Translations under genes and position numbers: made by a program
NCBI GenBank assembly: GCA_905331475.1
Contig: CAJNYU010003469.1
Location: forward strand, 62,001 to 126,000
Source of the DNA: Rotaria socialis
Lineage: Eukaryota; Rotifera; Eurotatoria; Philodinida; Philodinidae
Reading direction: 5' to 3'
Length of the DNA: 64,000 bases
In this document: one piece after another, positions 1 through 13,257 of the stretch
Layout: every line of letters begins with the position of its first letter
Position numbering within the stretch: position 1 is the first letter of the stretch
Notes under the pieces: model-generated
Databases searched by the model: none
Seen by the model: only the letters and a program-made list of their open reading frames with translations
Told to the model about the DNA's origin: nothing

Positions 1-1404
1 TGACAAAATTCTAATTGCCATTTTCAGTCAGATGATACATCTGGATTTTATCAAAATTTTCTCCTCGATCAGTACTGAAAGTTATTCAGAGCTATTCTCA
101 GAATAATTTACAAAAATAAAAGCTTCCATCAATTGCTTGAATACCAGGAGAACGATGGATGAAATCTAATAATATCTTTTATTAGTCTAGTTTATTTCGA
201 AAATAGAATAGAATATTGTAATCTTATTTATATAGAACGTGCGTGAGTTAATAATACTGATGCATCCTATAGGAAAATCGTATCAAAACGATAAGAAAAC
301 TAGCTAAACTTATCGTTCCATTCATTAGACGCAAGGAAAACATTGTCATAGTGACCATACTTTCTCAAAAAACAGTGATGTTCTTGTCGTGACTTGGTTT
401 GCGTCTAGCATATATATATATATATATTGAGACAGAAAAGGAAGAAAATGAGACTATTAGGTTTTGATTCTCTTTAATGCGTCTTTCTCAGTAATCTAAG
501 GCACGCACTCTCGTTCAGTATTAGACACGAGAGTCTTTTTTTTATGATTATTATCATTATTCATAAGTTTTATCATAGAAAAAGTAAAGAACCCATTAAT
601 AGAAACAAATATGATTATTTCATTTGAATGCAAACAACAGAACATATAATAATTTTGCTAATCATATTCGAGAATAACCCACACGGCACCAAGAAACCGT
701 GAAATAATTTGATGTCTCATTGCATTCATTTTTACTTCGTTTATTAAGAATAGTTGAGAAAACTAAAGGAAGTCTTTTTCTTTTCTTTTCATTGTATCTT
801 GCTTTGCATTTCAATAGAACATTTTTTCTTATTAGCAGCTCGAAAGTGATAATATATCTCCAGACCCACTATATTATAGGCAAAAATATATAGATGCATG
901 CGTGAACGTAAACATCAGCGAGGGTGACAGTTTTAGAAGGAAAAAAAATAAAACCCACTATAGACAAGTAACTCATAATCTGAGCAACACTTTTTCTTTT
1001 CTGTTTCTGTTTTTGTTGTAACAAAAAAATGTATCAATTATGCCGATTGGAAGTAGCTTATTCTCTGTTATTTGAATACATGTATTATATTTTTTCTCTA
1101 ATGCGTAGTCATCCATAAAAAAAGAATATTTTATCTTGAACAGCTTAGTTAACATATTTTATCTTTAAATCTTTTCAAATTTTTGTTGACCAATAAGTTA
1201 TTATTCTATTTATATTCGACTAGATGTTTTTGTTTTTGAAATAATCAACTATATGAACATGGACAAATCAAGAGTGACGTCATTTCCAATTTCTCTTCGT
1301 TTATCCAAGTAAACATGCAGCAAACAAAATATTGTTAGTGTGAGTAAATTTATTAGATTTCGAATCTACTTATATTCCAATTCTATAAACTAATGTTATT
1401 ATCG
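1..1404. other. AT-rich stretch without a recognised gene
   Basis: No reading frame here looks like a protein family and no RNA gene is apparent. A short (TA)n run lies near 410-427. The stretch ends at the target duplication of the hAT-type element that follows. Confidence 0.6.
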
Positions 1405-1412
1405 ATAGAGTA

Positions 1413-2966
1413 CAGAGATGCCGAAAAAAATCATTTTTCCCAACCCGAGGGTTGACCCTACCGCAGCTGACAGAGCAATGGGTAGGTTGAGCAAGCTAAC
1501 CCAACTCGCTGGGTAACCCATTGGATTAACCCTGGCTATAATGCATTTCAATTCTCTGTTATGTGTAAAAATTTCATACTGCTGATAGAGGTCCATATGC
1601 TACCCAGGAGAATTATTCCGACAGTAGGATCCTATCGGATTTATTCACCTGGATATCAACAGATTTCTATTATATTTGTGAACGAAATCATTTTCATTTT
1701 GAGCGAATAAATTCACCAAAAAAATACACTGAAGAGTTATCATTCATTTCCTTTGTATATAATACAATATTAATTGGATCTAAAATATCATTTAAAAGTA
1801 GTGTCATTAAAAAAAACTGTATTGATCGGAAATCGATATCTATATAGTGATTTATTTCTCTAGTATATTGAAAACAACAGTGATGAATTCCAAACTTTTT
1901 AGTTTTTTTTAATCCAGGGGAAAACTAAAATAAAAACTAATAGCTCAAACAGCGTGGTGTACTAATGTAGAGTAGCAATGGAAATCACTCACGGTGTATT
2001 CGTACCCAGGTCGAACATACACGGTCGTATACGACGGTAAATCGCCGTATTTGGCCGTATTACATGGCTCCGTATTACGATCGTAAATCTCCGTGCCGTA
2101 TACGGCGAAATACGGNCTCCATGTTGAATCAACTTTTATAGCCACTTTGGCGAGAAATGAGTATCGTTTGGCATTGATTATGTGAAAATAGTAATTATCA
2201 AATGCAGAAAGAATGACGTGTCTTACTGACCTGAACCGGACCGGAATCCGGTTGATAAAACCTCTTTGGACCCTGATCCGGCGAATTCATACTTTGATAG
2301 TGTCAAAAAATATTCAAATCGGAAAGGTTGAACCTAGACCCAACTTGGTCCGGGGCCAACCCGACAAACTCTACTTGCCGGCGTCATTATTTATTGAATA
2401 TCACATCCGTTTTTTTATGTCCATGCTAGTTGTCAATTCTTTGTAACGAAATGAATCATAGTCAAAATATCAAAAGAGCCACTCGAACAATGATCGAAAC
2501 ATCGATCACATAGCGTCAGAAAAGGCTACTGTGCGTACGAACAATGAAACAAGTGAATATACTTGAAATAGGTAACTTAATGACACAACTAGAAATCCAT
2601 TGACTATTTAACATTCCAGGAGTGAATAACCGTTTTACAGAACAGAGAACGATGGCAGCACAGAAAAAACAGCTTTCTTATGAACATCTTTTTAATAGCG
2701 TTTCTTAGCACGAAATCTTGGAAGAGATGTGCTCATGCTCTATGCTGCATTGTAACGCCATCTGCATTAAAAATCCTTTTTGTGAACGATTTTACAATAT
2801 ACATTATTCATGGGCTAACCCAAGGGTAGCCCGAGGGTTGGTCGATTGGGTTCATACGTTAAGTTTGACCGATGGGCCAGGGTTTAAAATTCTCAAATTA
2901 CCGGAGGACTACATTGGGTAGGGTTAGGATTGATCCATGGGTCACCCAACCCATCTGGCATCTCTG
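1413..2966. mobile_element. Non-autonomous hAT-type DNA transposon
   Basis: The ends are perfect 10-bp inverted repeats, CAGAGATGCC at 1413-1422 and GGCATCTCTG at 2957-2966. They are flanked by an exact 8-bp direct repeat ATAGAGTA at 1405-1412 and 2967-2974. An 8-bp duplication with ends beginning CAG is the hAT superfamily pattern. Below the termini both arms carry many AACCC/GGGTT words in opposite orientation (about 1440-1540 and 2810-2955). The middle holds a run of TACGG/CCGTA words (about 1990-2120) and a CCGG-rich run (about 2225-2380). No transposase frame is visible, so it must depend on an enzyme encoded elsewhere. An ambiguous base N lies at 2116 inside the repetitive centre. Confidence 0.85.
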
Positions 2967-2974
2967 ATAGAGTA

Positions 2975-4228
2975 ATAAGTTATTAGGAAAAAATAAAGAG
3001 TAGACCAAAACAAAACTTTGGTTTCTTTTTTTCTTAAACTTCGACCTTTTCTTAGAATAGGATATGGTGAACAGAAAAACTGAGTTTATTAAGTTTTGTT
3101 AGTACTTCACATTCCAAGAGATTCATACATATATTAGCCACAGCAATATCATTTCGACATATAAAGGAAAAAAAGAAGTTTTTCGTAAAGATTCGTTATC
3201 GATTGATGAATATTGATCTTGATAGTGACAAATCTTTCGAAATGAAGTACCAGTCAATGGCATAAAAATAGTGGAATAGTTAATGCCATCATCTTATACA
3301 GAACTCGCTATTTCACAAAAAATGATCTTACCGATAAACTTCTGATTTTCCTAAAGGACTTTCTGATCGTTTTGTGATTTTTACAAACACATTTCTGATT
3401 TTTCAATTTTTGATCTGACCAGCGTGCATATATGTCTTATTGTATATATTTGATAGGATTATTTGAAATAATGATTTTTTTCTTCATTCCTTTTTTTGAC
3501 GCTGAGCATGAAAGAAAATCGTCAGAAAGGAAAGAAAGTTATATTTATATTCCAACGTTTTACATTACCCGTGTTGTTTTTGGCTCAATTGTATGTCACG
3601 ACAATATAAATAATTGATAACATTATTAATCCGATGAAATATACGTAAGTAAATGAACAATGTTACATTAGGGAAACATTTTACATAATCTTTATATTTA
3701 TCTAATCATTTGATTTCAAGACCATTCAGCGGTCTTCATTGTTAAATAGACGTACACATGATATTTGCTTCTTTTTTTCTTTCTCCTTATTTTTTTTTCC
3801 ACGAATATATTATAGACAGTCATTATCGAGAATAGCTTGCTCGATGCAAAATGGTCTGGAAAGGAAGCAAAGAATATTTTTTTGTGAGAAGCATAGCAAA
3901 AATAAGCTTGATAGCAACGAAGGAAAGAGAAGACAGCAGAACATGTCTATCTACATATTATGTAATATTTCCATTTAGTCTTTCATCTGCAATTTTCCTA
4001 ACTATTTTCTATAGCTATACATTTATAGCTTCGCTCTCTCTCTCTTTTTCTTTCTTTCTGTTACGACAAATCTTTGTTGATAGTTCGATGCACACGGCAC
4101 TTAACTAAATGATCTGTACGTGCTTATAGCAATCATATTTAACCTATTTTCGACGTTTAATGCTATAATAACTAATTATTTCTAATTTATAGAATATGTT
4201 ATATGATTAAAAATAAGGTTAGTTGAAT
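2975..4228. other. Intergenic region upstream of the SLC4 gene
   Basis: This holds only low-complexity AT-rich sequence and short CT-rich runs (about 4029-4060). Open frames near 3739-4108 are rich in Ser, Phe and Ile and look like chance translations. An AG acceptor-like site precedes the SLC4 start by about ten bases. Confidence 0.55.
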
Positions 4229-7200
4229 ATGGCTGATTCTGGTGAGATACTACCAACACATTCATCATTATCATCGGCTCGTAATAATGCAAACTTCGAT
4301 GATAGCCACGCAGCATACATTCCTATTTCGGATTTTCGACGAAATGAAGCACGTTCAATGCTACATGAAAATGGTAATAAAATTATAGTTTTATTTGAAA
4401 TCTTGATATGCTGTTTATCTATATTAGACCGGCATAAATCAATTTATCATCAAACTAGCTTTAAAAAAATATATAATCCAACAGAAAGACGTAGAAAACG
4501 TCATCGTCATTCACAAACATCAGGAGAATCAACTAATACATCATCGAAAGTAACTTCAAGCAATGAAACTAAGGATTCAAACGGAACCGGTATGAAGATT
4601 TTGATTACATTGATTGGAGAAAACATCTATTTGCATATGAATAGATAATCCAAGTGCACGTATACAATTTTTACTTGGTGATGAAGATCAAAAAGATGAT
4701 GATGAAGAGCATAAACCACATGATTTATTTATTGAGCTCAATGAATTAAGATGTGATAATGATCAGTCGAATGAATGTGGTGAACCTACTGATATAGGTT
4801 GGAAAGAAACAGCAAGGTATCTTCAGTTTAAAATCAAGAAAAATAAGAAAATTTTGTATTTTTAGATGGATAAAATTCGAAGAAGATGTTGAAACTGGTG
4901 GTCGATGGAGTAAACCTCACGTAGCCTCGTTATCATTACATTCATTACTTGAATTACGTAATTGTATTTTAAGTGGATGCGTTATTCTGGATATGCAAGC
5001 TGATCAATTTTCTACAATAGTTGGTTCGTTAATCGTATATTAATTTATATCTTGATTTTTTTTTCTTTTAATTTTCTTTATTTTTCCGTAATAAAGATAT
5101 GATTCTTGATACTATGATTGCTAATGAATCATTGCCATCGGAAAAACGTTTAGTCACACGTAATACTCTTTTACTTAAACATATTCACCAGGTTTGGATT
5201 TTTTCTGATCCTTTTTGAGAAAAAAACAACTTTTTTTAATGTTTTTCTTTATTTAAAGCATGACAAAGAATTTCATCGACTTTTACATACACAAGAAAGT
5301 AAAAAGCTATTACCATTCACAAGTTCATTTGCTGAACTAACACGAAATCGCTCACAAAAAGATATTACGCAATCAATTGTTGATCAACTGCCACCAGCAA
5401 CACCGACCGGAGCAACAAATCAGCATCTAACACTAACTAGTAGACGTAAGATCATAATTAATTATAAAAGAAAAACATATCACTGATAGAAAAGAATATT
5501 CATTTTTGATAAACTACAATAGTATAACTAAGAGTCAAAAAAAGAAGACAATAAGTCGAATTTTTAACTAAACACAAATGGAATTCGACCAACGATAAAT
5601 TCATTTAGTCACGTGCTACACTACTACAAGTAGAACGATGAATAGCAAGAACAGAAAGAGAGAAAAGAAAATTTCGATTTGTAACTGGTTGCGTCGACAA
5701 ACTACTAAAGAGAACGATATATATACTCGATGCACTTAAAAAAAAAGAAACATGTCTAATTAAAATGAAACAGCTGTTCCCATCGATAATAGGGAAGAAA
5801 TTTACTATAAAGATTTTGAAAAACATACTAAACCTTACATAAAAAAAAACTTTCGACCAAAACGCCTCAGTGAAGACAATGCTTCTAATAGTATCTTAAC
5901 GATGAGAACTTCCTCGTTATCCATTGTATTATCACGAATAAATGAAAAGCTTTTCCATTTGAATATTTGTGATTAAAACTGATATAGTTTTACATACACG
6001 AGTGAATAAACTAATCTACTCATAGTACTTAAAAGTACTAAATGGAATGAAACAATTAACTTAATCATATATAGTCAATCTGCCTCTCGTTGAATTCCAA
6101 TTCGAAAACCTACATAAATATTAAATAGATTAGAAGAAACTAATGAAAGATTTATTAATTTAGTTTGTGTTAGCAATCAATTAAAAACTCGCACGAATGA
6201 AAGTGATGAATCAGGAAGTACCTCGCTAACAGGTGAATCACGTGTTAAGGTAAACAAAATGAGATGATATAATATCTTTTATTTCAATTATTTTTGTTAT
6301 AGATGAATTTATCATTTATGAAAAAAGTTCCACCGAATTCTGAAGCAACAAATGTTTTAGTTGGCGCCGTAGATTTTCTTCAAACTCCGGTCTATGCATT
6401 TGTTCGCCTAGCAAAAGGTGTTACAATACCAGATCTTGTTGAAGTTCCATTGCCAACGCGCTTTCTATTTATTTTAATTGGACCTAGTAGTGAACATTTA
6501 CGCTATCATGAAATCGGACGTTCTATATCGACAATAATGTCTGATGAAGTATACTTTTGAATCATAAAATGAAGGAAATTAAATCATTATTTGATTTCAA
6601 CTTTTTTCTTTTCTCTGAAGATTTTTCATGATGTTGTTTATCGAGCTAGAGATCGACAAGATTTACTTGCAGGTAGAATTAATGAAAGAAATTCTTGTGG
6701 AAAATGAAAATAATTACTTTCGAATTTATATACAGGTATTGATGACTTTCTTGATCATGTAACAGTTTTGCCGCCGGGTGAATGGGATCCTACAACACGT
6801 ATTGAACCACCTAAAAGTGTACCAAATAAAGTAATATTTAGAAAAATCGAGATTTAATCGAAAATTAAGATTATTTTATCATATAGGAGGATAGACTTGA
6901 TAGAAATAAAATGAATGGTGTACAACAATCCAGTGAACCGATACATCATGAATATGAACTAGATCCATCGTTAATCACAACTGGACGGTATGAAAATAAT
7001 TATTACGTTTAAATAAATTTTCACTAGTTTATTTTTATTGTAGATTTTGTGGAGGTCTTATAAATGATTTAAAACGTAAAACACCGTTCTATTTGTCAGA
7101 TTTTACTGATGCTATATCATTTCAATCTATTGGCGCAATTATATTTCTATATTTTGCTTGTTTATCGCCCATAATTACATTTGGTGGTCTTTTAAGTAGA

Positions 7201-10200
7201 GCAACCGATAATAATATGGTATAAATTAGATAAAAAGAGCCATTTTTCGTTATTTGTAATTCATATTTTAAGGCTGCGATTGAAAGTCTTCTATCAGGCG
7301 CAATTTGTGGCTGTCTATTTCATTTATTTGCTGGTCAACCATTAGCGATTTTAGGCAGTACGGGTCCGGTATTGGTTTTTGAAACCATTGTCAATAGTTA
7401 CTGCAGGTACAATATGCATGCTGTGAAATTATTTCATTTTAATAAATACAAATGTTTAGTCATCATGGAATAGATTATATGAATTTTCGTTGTTGGATTG
7501 GACTATGGACAACATTTATTCTATTGATTATGGTCGTTACTGATGCGAGTTATCTTGTGAAATATATAACAAGATTCACTGGTTAGTGATTTTTGTTTTC
7601 TTACAAAATTTGCGTACGATAGGATAGGACATTCAATGTTTATGTGTTTTTTTTCTGGGTGTTCATTGTCTAGGAAATCTATTTTCAATATAAAATACAA
7701 ATACAAATGAGCATTTTCCATGATGAAGCACAAAGAAAAGCCTTATTCTCCTTCCGTTGGGAGCAGTACTACAAATTGCATAATTGCTTATTTCTAGCTG
7801 ATTATTCATGAGACATGCATACAATTTGTTTCATATTTTGTTCCTCATTTATTCGAAAGCATTGAATAAAACAGGGTTCTCTGTAAATTGCAATCATCAC
7901 ATGACTATAGAAAATATCTCAAAAGTTGAAAAACAATGTTTAAACTGAAGAAAACTAAACCATTCGAAAGTTTGATGGATTATTTTATTTTTAACTGACG
8001 TTTGAAATCGACAACAATAACTATGAATGGAAATCTGTAACAATGTGATCATATTTACGTTTTCGAGAGAAAAAAAAATGAACGATAGTATATCGACTTA
8101 TGTATCTTCGTCGAATTTAGTTAATAGTTATTTTTGGACGCAATTTGGCTAATCTTAATAAATCATTGACGTTCTTTTTCGCTAATACATTCTCGTAACC
8201 TTTAACCTTGATGTATCTTGTTTATTTATTACTGGCTGAGTTTTCTTTTCTATCCATGATATCCCTACAACACTTCAATGTGTATTTACAGCAGATGGAA
8301 TTCTAGATTATATGACATCCAGAAGCCGATTTCATGGTAATCGAGTACTGTTGACCTTTACACAACTAGTTTGTCGATATATGAAAATATGTTCGGACTG
8401 AAAAAAAAATCTTCTACGTTAACATGTAGTAATCGAAGAGATCTTGTAAATAATATTTTAGCTACTATTAAATTGTGTAGTTGTGTAATATTAACTAATA
8501 CTGATAAAATTGACAAATTTACACAGAATGTACTGTTAGTTTATGGTTTATAAAATTTGATTTTAACCAAAATCGTTTGCTTTTAGAGGAAAGTTTTGCT
8601 GCTCTGATTGGTATTATCTTTATCTATGAAGCTTTCGATAAAATAATTGACATCAATCGTCATCGACCTGTTCGATTACATACCAATCAAATTCTACCAC
8701 CGAATTGTTCATGCCTTACATCGAATAGAGCAAGAAAGTTAAATTTAATAATGACAATAAACGTACGAAAAGATAAATCAAATATATTCTACCTAAATCA
8801 ATTGTCTCGTATTTAGGATTGTTATAAAAACCAATCTCATGAATTTATTGGTACACCTTGTAAAATAATAAATGATAAAGCTTATATTCCCGATGTATTT
8901 TTCTTTTCAATTATACTCTTCTTATCAACATTTACGTTGGCATATACATTAAAAAATTTTAAATTCAGTCCATTTTTACCGATGAGTGTTCGTATGATTG
9001 TTTTATTTTTTGCATTCGAAGTTATATTTGCATATTCTCAAAAATTTAGGTTCGTACAAAAGTAAGCGACTTTGGTGTCGTTTTAGCTATATTTATTAAT
9101 GTTTTAATTGATTATTGTGTTGGTCTTGATACACTAAAATTAGCTGTGCCACAGAAATTTGCTACAACGAAAGAAAATCGTGGATGGATTATAAGTCCAT
9201 TTGGAAAAAATTCACCTTACATTTGGCTTGCTGCTGTATTACCCGCTATGTTGGCTACAATACTCATTTTTATGGATCAACATATAACCGCTGTTATTGT
9301 TAATAGAAAAGAAAATAAACTTAAAGTAAAGAAAATAATTCTAAAATAAAATAAATCTCCTAATAAAATTGTTCGTACTATAGAAAGGATCTGGCTATCA
9401 TCTTGACTTATTAATTGTAGCTGTGTGCATTGGAATTAATTCTGTATTTGGTCTACCATGGTTTGTTGCCGCAACAGTACTCTCCATAAACCATGTGATT
9501 GCACTTAAACTTGAATCTGGAACAGCAGCACCAGGAGAAAAACCGAAGTTCTTAGGCGTTCGAGAACAACGTGTAACCGGTTTTATTGTATTTTTATTTA
9601 TTGGCCTATCCATATTTTTAACAAAAATTTTGAGTTATATTCCAATGCCTGTACTTTACGGTGTTTTTCTCTATATGGGTATATTATCGATGAAAGAAAT
9701 TCAATTGATTTCTCGTGTATTACTAATATTTATGCCAGAAAAATATCAACCCGATTATGTGTACCTACGATATGTTCGAACAAGTCGTGTACATATGTTT
9801 ACATTTATTCAAATAACTTGTTTAGTTTTATTATGGGTTATAAAATCAATAGAAAGTATATCAATATTATTTCCTATCATGGTTTTAGCTCTAGTTGGAG
9901 CAAGAAAAGCAATGGATTATTTATTTACACAACGCGAACTGGAATATTTAGATGATGTTGTGCCAGAAGTTGTGAAGAAAGAAATTGAAGAAAGAAAAAA
10001 TAGTGCTAGTTTAGACAAGACTGACGAGAAAAATCAGGTTAGTTTTTGAATCTTAATTTTATTATATCCCGTTAGAAATTACCAGAATAAAAGGTCTAAT
10101 CTTTTTTCCTACTAAAAAGTATTGTTGAGTCGAAAGAAAATATAATTTGTAATTCTATTACGAAAAAGTATAAACAATCCTGTAATAAGGTTTCCATGTA

Positions 10201-10840
10201 ATTTATATTAGAATCCAGTAGCAACGATTCCATTCGTTGAAATCTGATATCTACTAAAACTATCCGATAAGGTTCAACAGAACAAGATTAATAGGACTGG
10301 ATAATATGTAAAAAAAATCATATTTTAGATGAAGGAAACAATTGAATTTGATAGTACAAATAATCATGGATCATCAAATAATAATACAACGACGAACGCT
10401 TCAAAAGGAAATATTTCAGTAAGTGTAAAATATTCGTGTTTGACTTTTATTTTTGTCATTGTACATTTCGTTTTAGAATAATCAACCATCCAATGTGATG
10501 AATTTTTCTGAAGAAGTTGGTAAAACATCTCTATGGAAATCTATAACTAAATCAAAAGGTAAAGCAGTTACAACATCAGAAAAAAAATCATCACGAAGTT
10601 CTGGCATTAAGAAAAGGTTTATTATTGTTATAATATAGAATTAATAGAATAATCTTCTTTTTTTCTCTTCCTTATAGAATTCGTAGATTAAGCTTAGGCT
10701 TCCGCGTTTCTGATGAAGACCGATCTTTAGTTATTGTAAATAATCAACAATCACCAACTATTGTTATTGAACCATCAAACGATGAACAACAAAGTCAAAG
10801 AGCTAGCCCAAACAAAAGTAATAGTGACCTAAGAATGTGA
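4229..10840 (+). CDS. SLC4: Sodium-coupled bicarbonate cotransporter, SLC4 family
   Basis: A plasma-membrane transporter predicted to move Na+ with HCO3-/CO3 2-. Twenty-one exons join in frame to 1,209 residues: 4229-4373, 4428-4589, 4645-4816, 4866-5023, 5097-5191, 5259-5445, 6134-6249, 6303-6548, 6621-6672, 6736-6830, 6887-6987, 7044-7218, 7273-7406, 7460-7581, 8587-8762, 8817-8987, 9050-9325, 9384-10037, 10329-10418, 10477-10616, 10678-10840. The cytosolic N-domain carries [10 protein letters not shown] and [10 protein letters not shown]. The membrane domain carries [24 protein letters not shown] and [30 protein letters not shown] and [16 protein letters not shown] match the NBC/NDCBE branch rather than chloride-only AE exchangers. 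The hydrophilic C-tail is Ser/Asn-rich. The start is the second codon of the first open frame, at the first ATG. Na+ dependence and stoichiometry are inferred from similarity. Confidence 0.93.
5446..6133 (+). other. Long intron of the SLC4 gene
   Basis: A 688-base intron. An earlier AG at 6126-6128 would put a stop right after the junction, so the acceptor at 6132-6133 was chosen. Nothing else was recognised inside. Confidence 0.6.
7582..8586 (+). other. Long intron of the SLC4 gene
   Basis: A 1,005-base intron splitting the conserved RFT|EESFAAL junction of the membrane domain. No transposon ends or recognisable exon were found in it. It is much longer than the usual 45-70-base introns of this gene. 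Confidence 0.6.
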
Positions 10841-11459
10841 TTATTTTCGGTCATACTTGATTTATTTGTATTTAAAAAAAATCCTGATAGTCATGTCAAA
10901 ATAGTGATCATACCTTTTGAACTAGTATCTATTGTTGTTTCTTCCATTTTTTTTTATTCGTTTCTAAATAGAAACTGTACGAATATTTACACTTGACCTA
11001 TGTAACTTGTATTTATTTATTTCTGTCTTACTTCGTTCTGTTTATGTGGTTGTTTGCTATGTTTCGGGCACCATATTATTTTATTGGTAAAACAAGCAAA
11101 TACAAAATGAAACTATTATAGATAGATTTATTGAATTTTTATTTCGAAATAAATACATATATATATTTGTTTGATTTTTACTAATAAATATCAAAAGAAA
11201 ACTTATTAAGTGTTAAACAGTATAAAAAAAGTATTAATCTATTGTTTAGTAGCAGAACCATGATTTACATCTATTATATGCAATCCCTTTGAAAACAAAT
11301 GTGCAGCTGATGGATCGATTCTAGCGGACGATTTGAATACTTCTATTAAGTTATCACAATGAAGTAACGTCGGTAAAATTAGCATGATAATCAAATATTT
11401 CCAGTCACAATCCATTCTCTAGCCTGTCCTAGGCAAGGGAGAACAAACTGATTTCAAGA
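10841..11459 (+). terminator. SLC4 3' region with poly(A) signal
   Basis: AATAAA at 11148-11153, about 310 bases after the SLC4 stop, is the best poly(A) signal. Beyond it there is only AT-rich spacer up to the FLYWCH element. Confidence 0.5.
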
Positions 11460-12328
11460 TATGGTGTCGATTGAGCGAAAATCATAATAGCGAAAGGTAT
11501 TTTCAGCGAAAAACAAAGCGCGAAAATTATAATAGCGAAAAAAAATGAGCGAAAATAAATAATAGCGAAAATAAAAAGTGCGAAAAGTAAAATAGCGAAA
11601 ACTCGAAGTTTTTTTATTAGCAAAAAGAGCGGCTGTAGAAATTAGAGAAATTTTTTCTTGATAAGATTTGATTGTTTGTTTGACGATGAATCATCATGCG
11701 GATGTGTCTGCATATATGACCGCATTTGTCGGTTTCACTCTTCTCAACGTGTTAATCTATTATATTCTTTTTTATTCGATATATATAATCGTCCGTAATT
11801 GATGTTACATAGTTCATTCATTTAGTTCATTTCACTCACCAGTGATGCTTGACCCGAGAATACTCTCTTTTACCACTTCAAATCGAGGGAAACGAATGTT
11901 TATATATTCAGGATATGTTTATCGACTAAAACAGTCCACAAAAAATGTTAAGTACTGGGCTTGTCAATCAAATAGCTGTGCAGCGAATGTTCATACCAAT
12001 TCAAGCGATCAATTCGTTAAAGCTAATTGACAACATCAACATTTGCTCACACCTCACACCCACACCCTTCATATATTTTATTTCTAAATCGGTAGTTTTT
12101 TATATCATTTGATGCTCATGTATTACATTTCGTTTAAATTTAAAAAACACCCTTATTTTTCATGTTAAGTTAAACTGAAGATTACTCTATTTTACACTTC
12201 TCTGTTTTACCCTTCACAATTCGCTCAAAATATGTTTTCGCTGAAAACTTTTTCGCCAAAGGATATTTTCGCTATTTTATTCGCTCAAAAATTTTCGCTT
12301 TAACGTTTTTCGCTGATTTGCCACCATA
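11460..12328. mobile_element. DNA element with opposed GCGAAA arrays and a FLYWCH relic
   Basis: The ends read TATGGTG at 11460 and CACCATA ending at 12328. The match continues imperfectly inward to AGCGAAAA, giving inverted termini of about 22 bases with possible TA duplications. The left arm (about 11470-11610) has about nine copies of GCGAAA. The right arm (about 12220-12316) has about seven copies of TTCGC in the opposite orientation. The middle carries a broken FLYWCH zinc finger. FLYWCH fingers are known companions of Mutator-like transposases, so this may be a shortened MULE-type element. No catalytic transposase domain is present, and the superfamily is an inference. Confidence 0.65.
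11845..12087 (+). pseudogene. FLYWCH zinc-finger fragment with in-frame stop
   Basis: The frame from ATG 11845 shows the FLYWCH pattern: SNRGKRMFIYSGYVYRLK, then YWACQSNSCAANVHT. A TGA stop at 12028-12030 is followed in the same frame by QHQHLLTP, the expected closing His-x-His pair. All four zinc ligands (two Cys, two His) are therefore present but the last two lie beyond the stop. The fragment sits inside the element with GCGAAA arrays, so it is probably transposon cargo and not a host gene. It could also be an exon spliced before the stop, but no partner exon was recognised. Confidence 0.65.
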
Positions 12329-13257
12329 CCGTTTAGATCGTAAAACTATGAAATAAAAATAAATTTTTATCTAGGACAATATTTTAATTGTCAAATGTGA
12401 TATTCTGCTACTTTAGAACAAGAAACTCGCGAGTAAATGTTTTCCAGTTCGCTGGAAGTGTAGATCATCACAGAATTCTTAAATGCTTAGATGATGGAAA
12501 ATTCTTATAGAATATGATAAATGCTCGTGGTACATGATCTTTTCAAAACCGCACAAATCTTGGCTCACAATACTTTCCAGTCGAGAAGCAGCGATGACTT
12601 TTCTTCTCTTTTGTTTGAAGAAAACATATTTTTCAACAAAAAATAAATAATCTACGATATATTGCGAGTTTAAAAGTATTCGATCGAAAAAAAATGAAGA
12701 GTTCCTCTTAGACGATGGTAGAACAATTCCAAATTCTTTGTGCTTAAATTACAACGGCTGATGTAACAATGTGGCAGCAGCAATTTTCAGATCATTCTCA
12801 CTCATACGACTGGATTGTCGACAAAATTTTTGCGCATAAATAATTCTGCACACTTTCTTTCATTGATTTTTCAAGCAATAACTCTTTGATAATGTTTTTC
12901 ATACATTGTTAAACTCAATTTTCCCGCATCGTAAATGCACCAATCGATTACTTTTTATAAAAATCGTTTCATATATCCGTCTGCAGTACTAGTATAGCCA
13001 TATTTACTTCTATACCTAGAATATAATACTCCAATAACATTAATCGTTGTTATTATCCTCATTTTTCAATATTCATCAATAAAAAGTAAAGTTAAGTAGT
13101 TTTCATTCTAATTATTAATCTTTGAATAATGATTATTAGTTTTTCAGAATAAAGAACGCAGCGAATATAGTAAAACAAAATGAACACAGAAACGGCTTTA
13201 ATGAACACATTCGCATGATATCTTCTGTCAATGAAGATAATAACAATAAAGTTTGAA
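12329..13257. other. Intergenic stretch between the FLYWCH element and the nucleolin-like gene
   Basis: No gene or repeat was recognised. The SLC4 gene and the nucleolin-like gene converge on this interval, so it should hold the 3' end of the latter's transcript. Confidence 0.5.
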
